This document shows positions 37,491-48,856 of a stretch of DNA of 64,000 nucleotides, piece by piece (positions within the stretch are counted from its first letter, which is position 1; each line of letters opens with the position of its first letter). The position numbers were made by a program, and so were the translations under genes. Below the pieces are notes generated by a model that searched no databases, was not told the DNA's origin, and saw nothing but the letters and a program-made list of their open reading frames with translations. Source of the stretch: Opisthorchis felineus (lineage: Eukaryota; Platyhelminthes; Trematoda; Opisthorchiida; Opisthorchiidae); contig SJOL01005644.1 in the NCBI GenBank assembly GCA_004794785.1, positions 362,972 to 426,971 of the forward strand, given 5' to 3'.

Positions 37491-37673
37491 CTATTCGTTC
37501 AGCTGTAGTACCCTTTTGGTGCCACCCATGCCACCAGAAGGAAGCATGAGGGCTGGGATACTGCCAGGTTTCCAGAGCCTAGACAGGGGAAGTCGAGAGG
37601 TAGAGGTGAGGTTCGAACCACGGACCTTCCGGTCAGTAGATCTGCCCCCTAACCACTTGAGCCATCTCGCTCA
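37491..37673 (-). repeat. tRNA-like SINE, minus-strand copy
   Basis: The complement reads gagcgagatggctcaagtgg, then tactgaccggaaggtccgtg with box B GGTTCGAACC. It continues with ccctgtctaggctctggaaacc, ggcagtatcccagccctcatg and ggtggcatgg, and ends in tacagctgaacgaat. Close to the copy at 36118. Confidence 0.87.
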
Positions 37674-40600
37674 AATAATGGATGATTTTCACGCCATCTG
37701 GAGGAAACAAGGATCGACAGGTTGATCGGCAGGGTTCCTTGGTCTACGTAAGAGTGCAGATTAAATTATAACAGCAGATGAGGAGCATACCTCGTCGATC
37801 TCAACTCGGTTAGGTTTGATCCCCATTTCCGGGCCAATCAACATTTACTCAAAGATATAAGCTCAGGACGACCGTGTACTTTTGCCGCGGCCATTTTCCG
37901 AACTTTGTTCGACTGTGCATCTTCCGTGAAAACTGACCTTCGGTAAGATAGTGTGCATCTGTTGCGCTTAGTTACCTGCGAGTTAGCAAAAGTCTAGGAT
38001 TAATATTGTGGAAGTTGAGACTGAATAACAGAGTGAACACTTAACTCTGCAGCAGAATGTAATGATTGCCCGCGGATGTTTCAGACGCACTTCCGTTATG
38101 ACGAACTTTGCCCCGTCCTAAATGAGCTTGATGTAACGGAATTCCACAGTAAATTTAGTGCTCTTATTTAGAAATACACGGATGAAATTGTTTTCTGGTC
38201 AGCTACTACAAGCATTTAGGAGTATCACATACTCCAACCGTTATCGTATATTGGTGGTTGCCAATGGGTCACCTCTGGCTCAAAGAGAAAGTGATCTCAC
38301 ACCATGGAGGAAGGCTGCACATTCACTGAGGACGAACAAGTTCGGTGACGGTCCTCGCTATACTATATTTAAAAGCATAGTCCTTAACTGACAATTAGCA
38401 GAAGAGTAACTTAATACGACGTCATTATGTAAGCAGCCATGTGAGGAAGTAGTCCGCTCGGAGGTAACATGGACATCAATTTACAAGGGACCAGTCCATG
38501 CCAGATCACGTGACGTGCAGTAAACGCTTGAATGACTCATGGTGGGACGGCCTCTCTAAGTGTAAGTTATTCACGTTAAACACGACTAAAATCATTGGAA
38601 TTTCGTTTTTTTTTAATCTCCCAAGATTCGTTCGATGAAAAGAGCTGTATTGTGGTTTCCAGTTTTTCAGCACAGAATGGATTCACTCGCAGGACGAAAT
38701 CCTGATTTCAAACCAAACTACTCCAGAACCCCCTGTTATACAGTACCTACGAATTCGACGATTAAGGATTCTGTAAAAAAGTGGATAGCTCAGATGAACC
38801 AGTGGGCAATACAAAAGAAAATATTTCGCCAAATGTTTCATTAGAAAGACGTATTATTCATTGCTTTCCTAACAATGTAGCAGAACCTAAAAACAGTTGA
38901 CAGTCCACTGCATTCACAATGGTCCTTGCGCCTACAACAGAGTGCCATAGTGTGAGCTCATACTGACAGTTTGGAAATGTGTGAAGCAGGACTCGAACAG
39001 CAGAATTGGTCACGCCTACCATTTTAAGGAGTTTAAGCGTAATTGGGTCCTATGCGTGTAGGATAGACTGAATACCGTAGGAAGCAAAACAAAGATGGCG
39101 AATAGAAAACTGTCCATGTACATCCGGGCCTCCCCAGCGGTGAGCTATGCACATAACAACAGCGGAAAGTGCGGGTTCTGAAGTGAAGTATGCCTGTGAG
39201 TGCGTGACGAGCCTAGCAACAGAGCATTATCTGCAGGTCCCATCTCCTTCCTCTAAGAGGGAAGCTGCAATGAGCCACGCTGGAATCTCTGTTTGTTGTC
39301 AATGTTAATCTTCGTTGTCAAAGTGTGTTCGCTCCGGTTTGAAGGGGCTACACGACCGACAAGGGAGAATAAGAAGTTCAAATGGACAGAAAACCTGCAC
39401 ACACATTCACGGTAATCCGTTTGACTAGCTAGCTCTTCGGAAACATATGGCTAATGTCAGCTTTGGGTGCATTCGGCATGCTTGTGACAAACAATGACAA
39501 ATGACTCGCTGCACATCACAGTAGGGCCAATGGTGCGTAAATAGGCATCGCCTAAAAGCTGACAAGTGGATTTTGACTTCCATAAGACCAAAACTCAGGC
39601 CACAGTGGGAGGAGGAACATGAATAATGGATGAATGGGTCCCGGTGGCAATGTGGCTTCACGGGTACATACTCATATCACTGGCTTTGTAGCCGGCAAGG
39701 ACAAAACCTGCAAGGCCGAACGAAACGAACAAAAGTAGTATACAAGGCTGAATAATAATAATCTGTAGAGAATACCCCGGAGTTTTCCACCATTTAATAG
39801 GTCTTCAGTCAGCAATAAATATTCAGTGTTATCAGCCATTTGAAACTTATTCAGAGGTCACAATGAAATTCACTCAGCATTCAGTATCAGAAAAGTCTTC
39901 GAACAACCTGGAGTAACTGCTATTTTCAACTTCTGAGGTGTGTGTTGCCCACGGTTGGTCCGGAGCGCATCGCTGCTGAGCACAAGAAGGGCTAGTTAGA
40001 GACCCATAGCTTAGAAACTAAAAAGTCGAGCGGAACATGGTGTCAGTTTTTAGTTTGATGGACAACATTCTAATTAGAAGTTATCGTTTTCTCTAATTAA
40101 TTGTCTAGGGCCCAACCCAACAAGGTGAGGAAGTCAAGCACACCAAGTTGTACTGTCTGAGTTGTCTGAGTGCCGGTGGGACAATGGGTGTGCAAAATTT
40201 TGAGCTACCGAAGTGAGTCAGTCACGGTCACTTGTTGGCGTCAGTCCGTAAGCCTTGGTTCCTGTCAATCAAGGAAATACAGAACGACTGCCACGTTAAT
40301 CGTTACCCATTGCTGAGATTGGGGGGAGTAGAACTTGCACCAACATCAAGGTCCAAAGTGCATCCATAAAAAGTAACTACAGTCGAGTCAGAGTGGACCA
40401 CAAAGCGTGAAATAGCAGGTTGAGTTCTACACCAGATTATGACGAAGCAACTAAAATGTGATCAGCTTTTAGTCTCAGTAAGAGCGATTGTGATCGATGA
40501 AGCCAAAACAAGTTGAAATAAATTTTCACCCAACGTGCCAAAATGGCACTTGAGCACCAATCTGTAGTAACAGTGTATGGTCGTCGATGACGATGATGAT

Positions 40601-41025
40601 GACCCAATATGCCAAAATCGTTATATTAACAAACAACCAAGTGACCACCTTAAGAACAGGCTGATTTTGTGGAGAAGTAAGTGCGACCAGCATTGCTGGA
40701 AATTGTTGCCAGGATAGTTGGAAAAAGGTTATGTACATTTCATTGGTCCAAACGCAAACCAAAGTAGGACAGGGAAGCAGTAAATCTACCCCTATCGGCT
40801 TCAATTGACATTTTATACTTGTCGAACTTACGTCGACCCAAGCGCGTGTCCATTTTCAAGGAAAAAGGCAACACTTCAGAAAGGTTTGGTAGTCTGTGGA
40901 TTTACCAAATATCTCTGAAACGATGACTACTCAATCAGTCCCAAAGGTCTTTCAACTGAAGGGAAGGTTCACTCAAAATCACACTGGAAAGCGTTTTACT
41001 CAGATACCGGCTTGAAATAGTTGTC

Positions 41026-41310
41026 ATTTACAAACACTTGGTGGCAGCATCGATAAATCTGGTGCGCAACGCAAAGGCATCAACGATGAGGTTGCCAAGC
41101 GGAATACACTCCACGCTTATCAATGGCTGACATCAGGGATTTGCCGGGAAACCGTGATCGAACCACTGAACGTCTTCCCATGGTTGGGCAACAACATTCG
41201 GTTTGCGCGGAGCCGAACGTGGTGCAGGGTGCAATTCTTTGACAGTGATGTACAACCAAGGGAATTATATCAGCGGGAGAACATGCAAAGGGTTATTACA
41301 CGGGGCCAAG
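41026..41310 (+). pseudogene. Possible reverse-transcriptase relic of a non-LTR element
   Basis: One frame reads TLGGSIDKSGAQRKGINDEVAKR. This resembles the YLGSxI…G….EI..RI..AR segment that follows the RT palm in RTE/CR1-type elements. The frame stays open to a TGA/TAG near 41310, but the similarity fades after 41105. This rests on one short motif. Confidence 0.3.
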
Positions 41311-42181
41311 CATGATAGCACAGACAACAGTTATCTGTTATCTTTTAGATCTTAGTTTAGTATCATACTCGTTCTGTTGTAATATACCAATGTTCCCTTT
41401 CAGGTGCTAATGGGAAACATGGTGGCATTTCACTAACCATGTGATTGATGATATTGCCGTCCATAGGACTGCAGCGTCAGGCACATTTATAACAAGCACT
41501 AACTGCGTTCAAGGTAACTTACCGCGCGGTTTCTGTTTTGAAGCTAAAAGGCTGGAGTCACGAACTTTTGTTTCGTCATGCGACCATATACGTGGCCCAT
41601 TGTCAGCAAAAACCGCCACACCTACAAGTCCCTGAATGAATGTTTTGTTGAGTCAGTACTGGGTAGGGTCCAATAACTGAGGTTATTTTGTGTCCATGCT
41701 GATTCGCACATTCTCTTGAGTGGTATAACACACGTGATGACTGTGTTCCGGGACATTCCGTTCAAGCCAATCGCTAAGCTGCTGTCAGTCGATCGATCGA
41801 GTACACTCAGTCGCGCATGGAATGTGCCTGTGGGCCGCGTGCAAAATTTTTGTCCCCGACCCTCGTCCTGTGGTGGGTGATCGAACGTTACGTAATTCGA
41901 GAGGGTTATTTTTGAACTCTGAATAGGATGGCACAAATTATGGCGACAGGTGGGATGATGTTGGGGTGTCAACAACCAAGAACTCAAAGAGCCTATTACG
42001 CGTTCCTGAAGGTGTTCAGGCGGTCGAACCGTAAAAATGAAACCCATTCTGCTGTGGTGGGATTTATTTCTAAATAATGCTAGCAAAGTGCTCTGTATGC
42101 TTGAATAAATTGCTCCTAAAAACAGCGAACCAGAAGTGTGGACAACATACACAATACAAAAGTAACACTAGCCAGTCGTAC

Positions 42182-42337
42182 CTGCTGATGTCGTGTCTCG
42201 GCGACTCCCCATCTATCCGTCGGACACGAATTAGCGCTCCATATCGCTTGGAGGTCACTTGAATTTTCCAGAACTTGGCTTGTTCGGAAGGGGCTCGATT
42301 TTGAAATCGGTAACGCAAAGTTGGTCCAAGCACTAAC
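42182..42337 (-). CDS. TMEM132: TMEM132-like exon 2 (predicted)
   Basis: Residues about 280-332. Acceptor catgtcttttgctatcccag and donor ATCAGCAG|GTACGA are both good. Entry after one base and exit in phase 2 match exons 1 and 3. The frame reads LRYRFQNRAPSEQAKFWKIQVTSKRYGALIRVRRIDGE, basic with alternating hydrophobics. I see no clear counterpart in vertebrate TMEM132, so this exon rests on splice signals, open frame and phase only. Another frame is also open here, but it does not connect in phase. Confidence 0.55.
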
Positions 42338-42674
42338 CTGGGATAGCAAAAGACATGAACGTTAAAGATTTAGAATTTTAGATTTTAGAATTCATAAAAA
42401 TATTCCTCCGATTAGGTCAGCAAACAAATAACAGTCGCATTGATATAAATGGCTGCCTTGTTTCTATGTCATTCTGCTTAGGAAAGTATACAACAATCCT
42501 GTTCAACATAGATCCCCTTGGGGATAGTCCACTCCCCTGGGAGGTTTCATAGTGGTGCACTCCGTCAGCCCCGACCTAGTGAGAGATGCTCCGAAAACTG
42601 GGCCACATAGTGCCACATAGATAACCCCTTTCTCCCTAGCGGTGTATCGGGGAAGACTACTGTATTTTTGTCAT

Positions 42675-42755
42675 CACAATTATTCTTTCCTATTAGTATT
42701 ATTACTACCATTGCTACTACACCACTATTATTACTGTTATCGTTACTATCAATGA
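42675..42755. repeat. Degenerate trinucleotide repeat (ATT/ACT)
   Basis: Runs of att, act and acc triplets (tattagtattattactacc, ctattattactgttatc) with frequent substitutions; an old microsatellite. Confidence 0.7.
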
Positions 42756-43544
42756 GGAAAAACGGGCATGCTTTGAGTCCAGAAGATATTTTGGCATGAC
42801 AAAACCTTAAATACCAAATGTCGCTTGGGAAAACGTCCAAAGAATGATACCGAGAATCAAAAATACAGTACTCTATGGTTTATAGTAGTCCTCCCTAGCG
42901 AAAGTCACTCACGAAGAGTGATCTGAATGATCTCAGTTGGAGGTGATATATCTCGTCAGAGATAACTCTCTATCAAAAGTACAAGCAAATAGTACCTGGT
43001 AATACACTGAAAACTGAATACATTGGGGCAATATTATGATCCCTTTTGTTATATCTGCTACGGAATAAACAAATCCTTACGAAGCCTACTTTTATTGAAC
43101 ACAGAGACAAAAATTTGGAAACCCAGTTAGGAAACCACTTCATCAGCGCCAACGAGAGTCCTTTGGATCCGATCTTGTGCGCGACACCGTCAAGCACCAG
43201 CGGTCAGAAGGGAGAGACTGACGTGCTAATACGGTATTATATCAAACTACAGTGAAGTGCAGTGGACTGTATGCCAGCACAAAGTAACTGGCGTGACGCT
43301 TTTTGTTTATCTCAGAGAACTTACCTTTCTAAAAGCTGTCGAAAAAGTGATCTGTTGGTTTAGTCTCCCAAGACAGCATGTCTCAATGAGGCGCCACCTG
43401 CAAGCGATAACTTGCAATCAGTTATCAAGGGTGTACTTCAACAGTAAATTCCTTCTCAAGAGAGACCAACACAGAAAAAAAAACAGTCTCAACTGGTGGT
43501 TTAAAGTGGCCTCTGAAGAACGGGAAAACGTACGGTGACTTCCT

Positions 43545-43662
43545 GAGGGAACATAATACTCACAAGGTTGCTGAAAATTATCCGTTATCCCACTGGTGGT
43601 TTCTTCTTGGGGCTCATCACTTAGGTATAGTCTTCAATTTTCCGTCAACCTTATGTTCCTCC
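43545..43662. mobile_element. Fold-back repeat, copy B
   Basis: Left edge gaacataatactcacaagg followed by ttgctgaaaatta; right edge aattttccgtcaacc followed by ttatgttcctcc, the inverted complement. The interior cactggtggtttcttcttgg resembles the spacer of copy A (gactggtttcgccgttctttgg), including the following GGGCT, so the two are homologous and not just chance palindromes. Confidence 0.7.
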
Positions 43663-44411
43663 AGAACGCATTCAGTTAAAAACAATAATTAGACAACCCC
43701 CGAAGGAGATCATTAGTAGTTTCGAGTGGTCTCCTCAGAGTAGGAAAGATCACTTGCACCATAGAATCTGCATATCATTCGTACTACCAGAGTACAATCC
43801 CCGCATTCTGTCCCCAGAGTTGATATACTAGGGAAACAATACCTAACCAATGGTAAACAAGTCAAAACAACACAAACCAAAAGCTTGGTTTAGAGGCAAA
43901 TATAAGTCCAAAAGGCAAGACTGACGAATAAAACTTAATGATACACTGTTAATACAAAAAATTCACAAATTCAGGTCACCGACAAACCTGACCCGCTTCG
44001 GAAGGCCAGTTAGTATGACATCTTGTCAACAACCTGCAGGTTCACCTTAACCGAAACCGGAAAAAGTTAACCAGTCGTTCAAGCTCCGTTGGCTTAACCG
44101 CAGCTGAGGTGCACTAACATATTTTCAGGAATTCAGTACTTCATTGTTCTCTTTAGGACCTACCCAGCAAATGAAGCAGCTTCCAGAATTTGAGGAAATT
44201 TGGGGACAAAGGTAATATCTTGTTATTTTCACTTGCCATGCGCGAATAAATGTTGGCAAATGAGGTTCACCTGCAATCGTTTGAGGCGTCCGCGTTGTAA
44301 CTTACTAGTAGCAACAACATCTGCAATTATCTATGAATGATCATAACCACACCACGTTTCGCAATAGCAAAATACCGACTATGAGAGAAAACACGTTCAG
44401 TTTTCTAACTA

Positions 44412-44446
<35 letters not shown>
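44412..44446. repeat. TA dinucleotide microsatellite
   Basis: About 17 uninterrupted TA units. Confidence 0.97.
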
Positions 44447-44449
<3 letters not shown>

Positions 44450-47400
44450 GAAATAACTATCAAAACCCAGTTAAAATGACGTGCGAGAACACGACGGACA
44501 GGGTGGTAAATACCTCTGATTCATAATCTGGTCCCATATTGGATTCTGGACACAGATGAAAGGGCATTTACGGAGGCTGACTAAATGCCTTTCGCCTCAA
44601 CTGAAAATGTAGTCATATGGCGTATTCTGTCCCCGTTAATGGGCCTCTACAGAGGTGCGCAACACCACTGTATTCGTGTGTGCGGCTATGTAATGATAAC
44701 TAACGTCTGATAGTGTCAAGCCGGTAGGCGAATGCAGCGTCTAGTCGCGTGGTTATCCAACAAAAGTCGGGACCTTAGAAGTAAGCGCGTAGTCGATGCC
44801 TTCAGAATCAGTTTGGGCATAAGAAACTCAATAGATATCTCCGGCTAATCAGAACCGACGGAGAGATGGTAGGCCTGGCCTGACCTGCATCTAAGCAAAT
44901 TCAATCTAACCGTTTTCAGTCAGTCACCTCCCGGCAGACAGTTGGAGGAGCATTTATTTAGGAAATCGGTAGATTTAGTTCATCGTCATCAAACTTCGAA
45001 AAGTAAAGACGTAAAAACGGGATCTGTTGTGAAATAAATAAACCACGGAAGAAGCCCTCCAGATAAGGAACTGGATTCGTTTTCAGATCCAACGATCGTA
45101 TGAAACTTCAAACATAGAAACCAAGCAAGAGCTGAAGGTAAAGAAAGATGGGCTTCCAAACTACCATCAAAAGTAACTCATGGAGAGTGAATTCGATCCG
45201 TTGTGATTAACATTAAAACTTGGGACCTTAAAATGTGTGCGGGAAAACGGCCGTTTCGTAAAAGGTTTATCCGACAAGATTTACCGTAAGATAGGTTGGT
45301 ATATCACATTGAAATTTTTCCAACAGAGCACTAAGCGCCATAAACCTATCCAAACCCGCAAATAACGATTTGCTTAGGTCGTTGAATAGAGACGACCAGA
45401 GATTAAGGTTAGTATAATTTTTTGCTCGACTCTCGGGCCAGGTAACCTCATCAACGAACTACACGAATCAGCGGGTAACAACCAAAGTTGGATGTGCACA
45501 ACACAACAAGCCGCAGGTCACCCGAATGACTTTTGTCAGCAAGGGCATAAAAATTCAGCAGCGAATCAAACAAATAAGCGGTGATCTCGTCTCACCATAC
45601 CGCTGTCACAATGTTCTTCATAAAGGGCTAATCAGAAAGGACGGCCCTAGCCAACAAATTCCATATGGCCATGGATCTGCTATTTTAGCCAGTTGAAAAT
45701 GTGACATCTTATAAAGAACTTCGGAACAAAAAAGCCTCTTCTAGAGGTGAAACGACATAACGCTCACAGAATGAGTGGGGTGCGATATGACTTTCTCACT
45801 GACATTGAACTCTGATGTCTGATGCTCCCCCTATTCAACGAATCACCTTGTAACAACCATCTCTCCCACACACAAAATAAACGACCGCTCTTTAGTGCTA
45901 CATTCAACCAGATATTACTGGCTAATGTGCTGTTTTCTGTTCTAGTGGTCAAAGCTGACAGATGTTTAAATCAGTACGGAGTGCGTGGTCAGCAAACGGC
46001 GCACAAAACGCCAAACTTTGAGACAAGAATGTGCGGACAAGCGCAAATAGACAACAACCAGTTGAGAATCACGAAACATTGTGCGAATACAGCACTTCCT
46101 AATCCATATCAGTGGACAATACGCAGAAGGAACACGATGAGAGCGTTAATTTAAGACGATAGAGCAGCAAGCCTCTAGTAACTCCTGCGCAAACCCACAG
46201 TAGAAGCAAAAATCAGACGGTTGTCAGAAACCACTACCGTATTTTACACCAACACTCCAACAGACCGGTTACCACACTGATGACGGAGTTTCGTCAGATC
46301 CACGGGAAACTCCTGAAGTTTTTATGATTTGATTGGCCTCAAAGGGACTTCATTACACGATTATTTTCACTTCGGCTTTTTTGACACTGTTGGAGCTAAG
46401 GGCATTTTCTAAAAACTTGATGGTTCTATCAGAATTTGACTCCCCAGTTCGATTCCCAACACCAAAGCTCATCCTAAGTATGCTCTCAAAAAATTCCGTA
46501 TCAGACCAGGTGCCTGCCCCGACATTCGATTTGTGTTCGAGCCGAGCCAATCTTATGATCAACACCGTCTACCAGCTAGGCCCTGTTCAATCATGAGTGA
46601 AGGCTACCGAGAGTTTAACAAACAACCAGCGGTTTTGTTCTTCTTGAGGTTCATCAAGCAGGCGAAGTTCCCGGGTTTCCATTATATTTATTTCAGAAGG
46701 AAAAATTAGACGATTTTTGTGTATCACATTCATTCTAAGAGACAAGGCTGATGTTCAGCTACATCTCCTATTGGCGCCAATGCAATTTCCAAGGTATTGT
46801 ATAGCTACATAAACAACTAATTCTTCGACTCAACCGAGTTTCAAATGATCTTGGTGACCAGTAAAATAAAAACCAACAACTTATTGAGAATGTAGCTTAT
46901 CAATGGGGCCCGAAATATGCAGAATGCAGACACCCATATACAGTTACAAGTATTTGAAAGACTTAAGAATCGCTGCATACCACTCTCTACCAACAAATTC
47001 GCGCTTAACTTTAAGAGAAACGCTGGTTCGTTGTAGGAAAGACTGTTGCTCTTTTGGTACCCAGACATTTGCGATAAACAGCAACAAGCGTTTCATCTTG
47101 AAAATATGCACTTTAGCCCTTGAGTTATTTCGTGACAACCGGAAATCACACCAAGAATGACGTGATTCGTCTGCTACGACATACCCCAGGCCTTCATGAT
47201 TGGAGCTGTATTGACAATTGAACAGTGATTAGTGGCAGAAAAACACAGTAACACAGGGAGGAGCCGAAAGGCAAAGAATGTCTTATCCTGCAGTATAAAA
47301 ACCAGGTCATAATGCCCGTAATCGGTATACGTGATTGGAAACCCGAGGAATGCAACCGCTCTAGTATTATGTACCGTCCACGATATCACTAATTATAAAA

Positions 47401-48670
47401 AAACACCTTTTCAACGAATTGCAAATGGTCAACAATAGCGCCTTCCACAAGGTATATTGGAAATTCGATCAACTGTACCCGCGCTATTTCTCCCCACTGT
47501 TGCTGTTACAGGTGCTGACAGAGGGCCTTTGTAGGGTTAATTAAATTATAATGACCATTTCTTCCGAAAACAAAAGTTATTGATTAAACTAAAGTTCAGT
47601 GGGTTCAAATTCGTTGGCCTTGTGATCGATTTTTCATGAACGTCACGTCTGGAGTATGAAAATCCTTAAAGGTATTTACATTCGCCGAAGAATGTTTTAA
47701 ACCCCATAAATTTTGTTTATTTCGTATATCGGTACCTATTACATCCATTTGATTCCGGTTCCTTTAGATGATTACTGCCCGGAGAACATTTGGCCCACAT
47801 ATTTGCCACATTATCCATGGACTGGTGCGTCCATACTCTGTTGTGTGGCTTATTGACGAATTCTTTGTTGGATCCCCGGAAGAGGAATGTTTTATTTCCG
47901 GAAGGGTGCCTTTGTATCAGCAAATTTAGAAGGAAGAATGTGTAACAGCAATTCCAAAAACGCTCGAGGCCGAAAAGACTCGGATTTAATGCACCAAATA
48001 GGACAAACGATACAACATGTGCAGCGGCAGATCATTCTGTTTAGCTGAAGTCATTTCCTGTGAGAGTGGACAAATGTAAGAATTATGCAAACCGAGTATC
48101 ACCTTCGCGAGAAATGCACCCACACAATGAAACATGACACTCACAAGAGATTATTATCTCATCTTTGCGACCATATTACTTACTTATGATTCTACCTTAC
48201 GGTGAATGGCTTCTGCGACAGGATGAATCGGCTTCACTTCAATATGCGCAGAGGTTGGCACAGACAGAATGTATTGCACGATCACTAATTATTATTATCA
48301 TCGCTAATACCACTATTATTATGACATGCACAACTGGTTAGTCCATGTATGCGAGTGAGTGTTCGAAATTTCAGTCTGCCTGCTTGAACAGTCGGATAGA
48401 TGGTCAGGCCATTCGCATGAAGAATGCACACAGGCTACTGAACACCAATACGCACACGTAGATTGGTAGAATACCTGTCGAGTGCTACCCAATCTGATAA
48501 TTTACTAAGCCTTTTCAGTAAAGGACTGTTAGAACCTCTTCCGGCCAGACAATGGGTACTTTTGAATTAGCTACTTCAGATATTAAAATGTGCCCTTTAA
48601 ATGCTCCAAGCAATCACTACAAATTACGCTTAGTCTAGCTGGACTTGTCATCAATACGTGCGTTATCAGC

Positions 48671-48856
48671 TTGAGAAAGTTCAGCGCTTAAGGCGCGAAC
48701 TTACTTACCGGGAGGTCCGTGGTTCGAACCAACCTCTGCATCTCGAGTGCTCCTGTCTAGGTCTGGGAAACCTGGCAGTATCTCAGCACCCATGCTTCTT
48801 TCAGGTGGCATGGCAGATAAGCACCCAGAAGGTTACAGTGGACGTTTTTTAGTTGT
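48671..48856 (+). repeat. tRNA-like SINE, diverged copy
   Basis: Contains ggcgcgaacttacttaccgg, gaggtccgtggttcgaacc, cctgtctaggtctgggaaacc, ggcagtatctcagcaccc and ggtggcatggcagataagca. The box A region is decayed (ttgagaaagttcagcgc) and the tail is altered. Confidence 0.83.

Larger units (their letters stand above)
36721..42181 (-). other. Intron 2 of the TMEM132-like gene (5.5 kb)
   Basis: Donor GTACGA, acceptor ttttcaggtag. Holds a SINE in the gene's orientation (37491-37673) and a possible RT relic (41026-41310, plus strand). The rest shows nothing recognisable. A 176-codon minus frame at 41622-42152 is probably chance. Confidence 0.55.

Noticed and set aside
41622..42152. Minus-strand frame of 176 codons next to exon 2
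   Set aside because: It is in another frame, has no family similarity, and the exon 2 donor lies before it. Transcripts would be needed to revive it.
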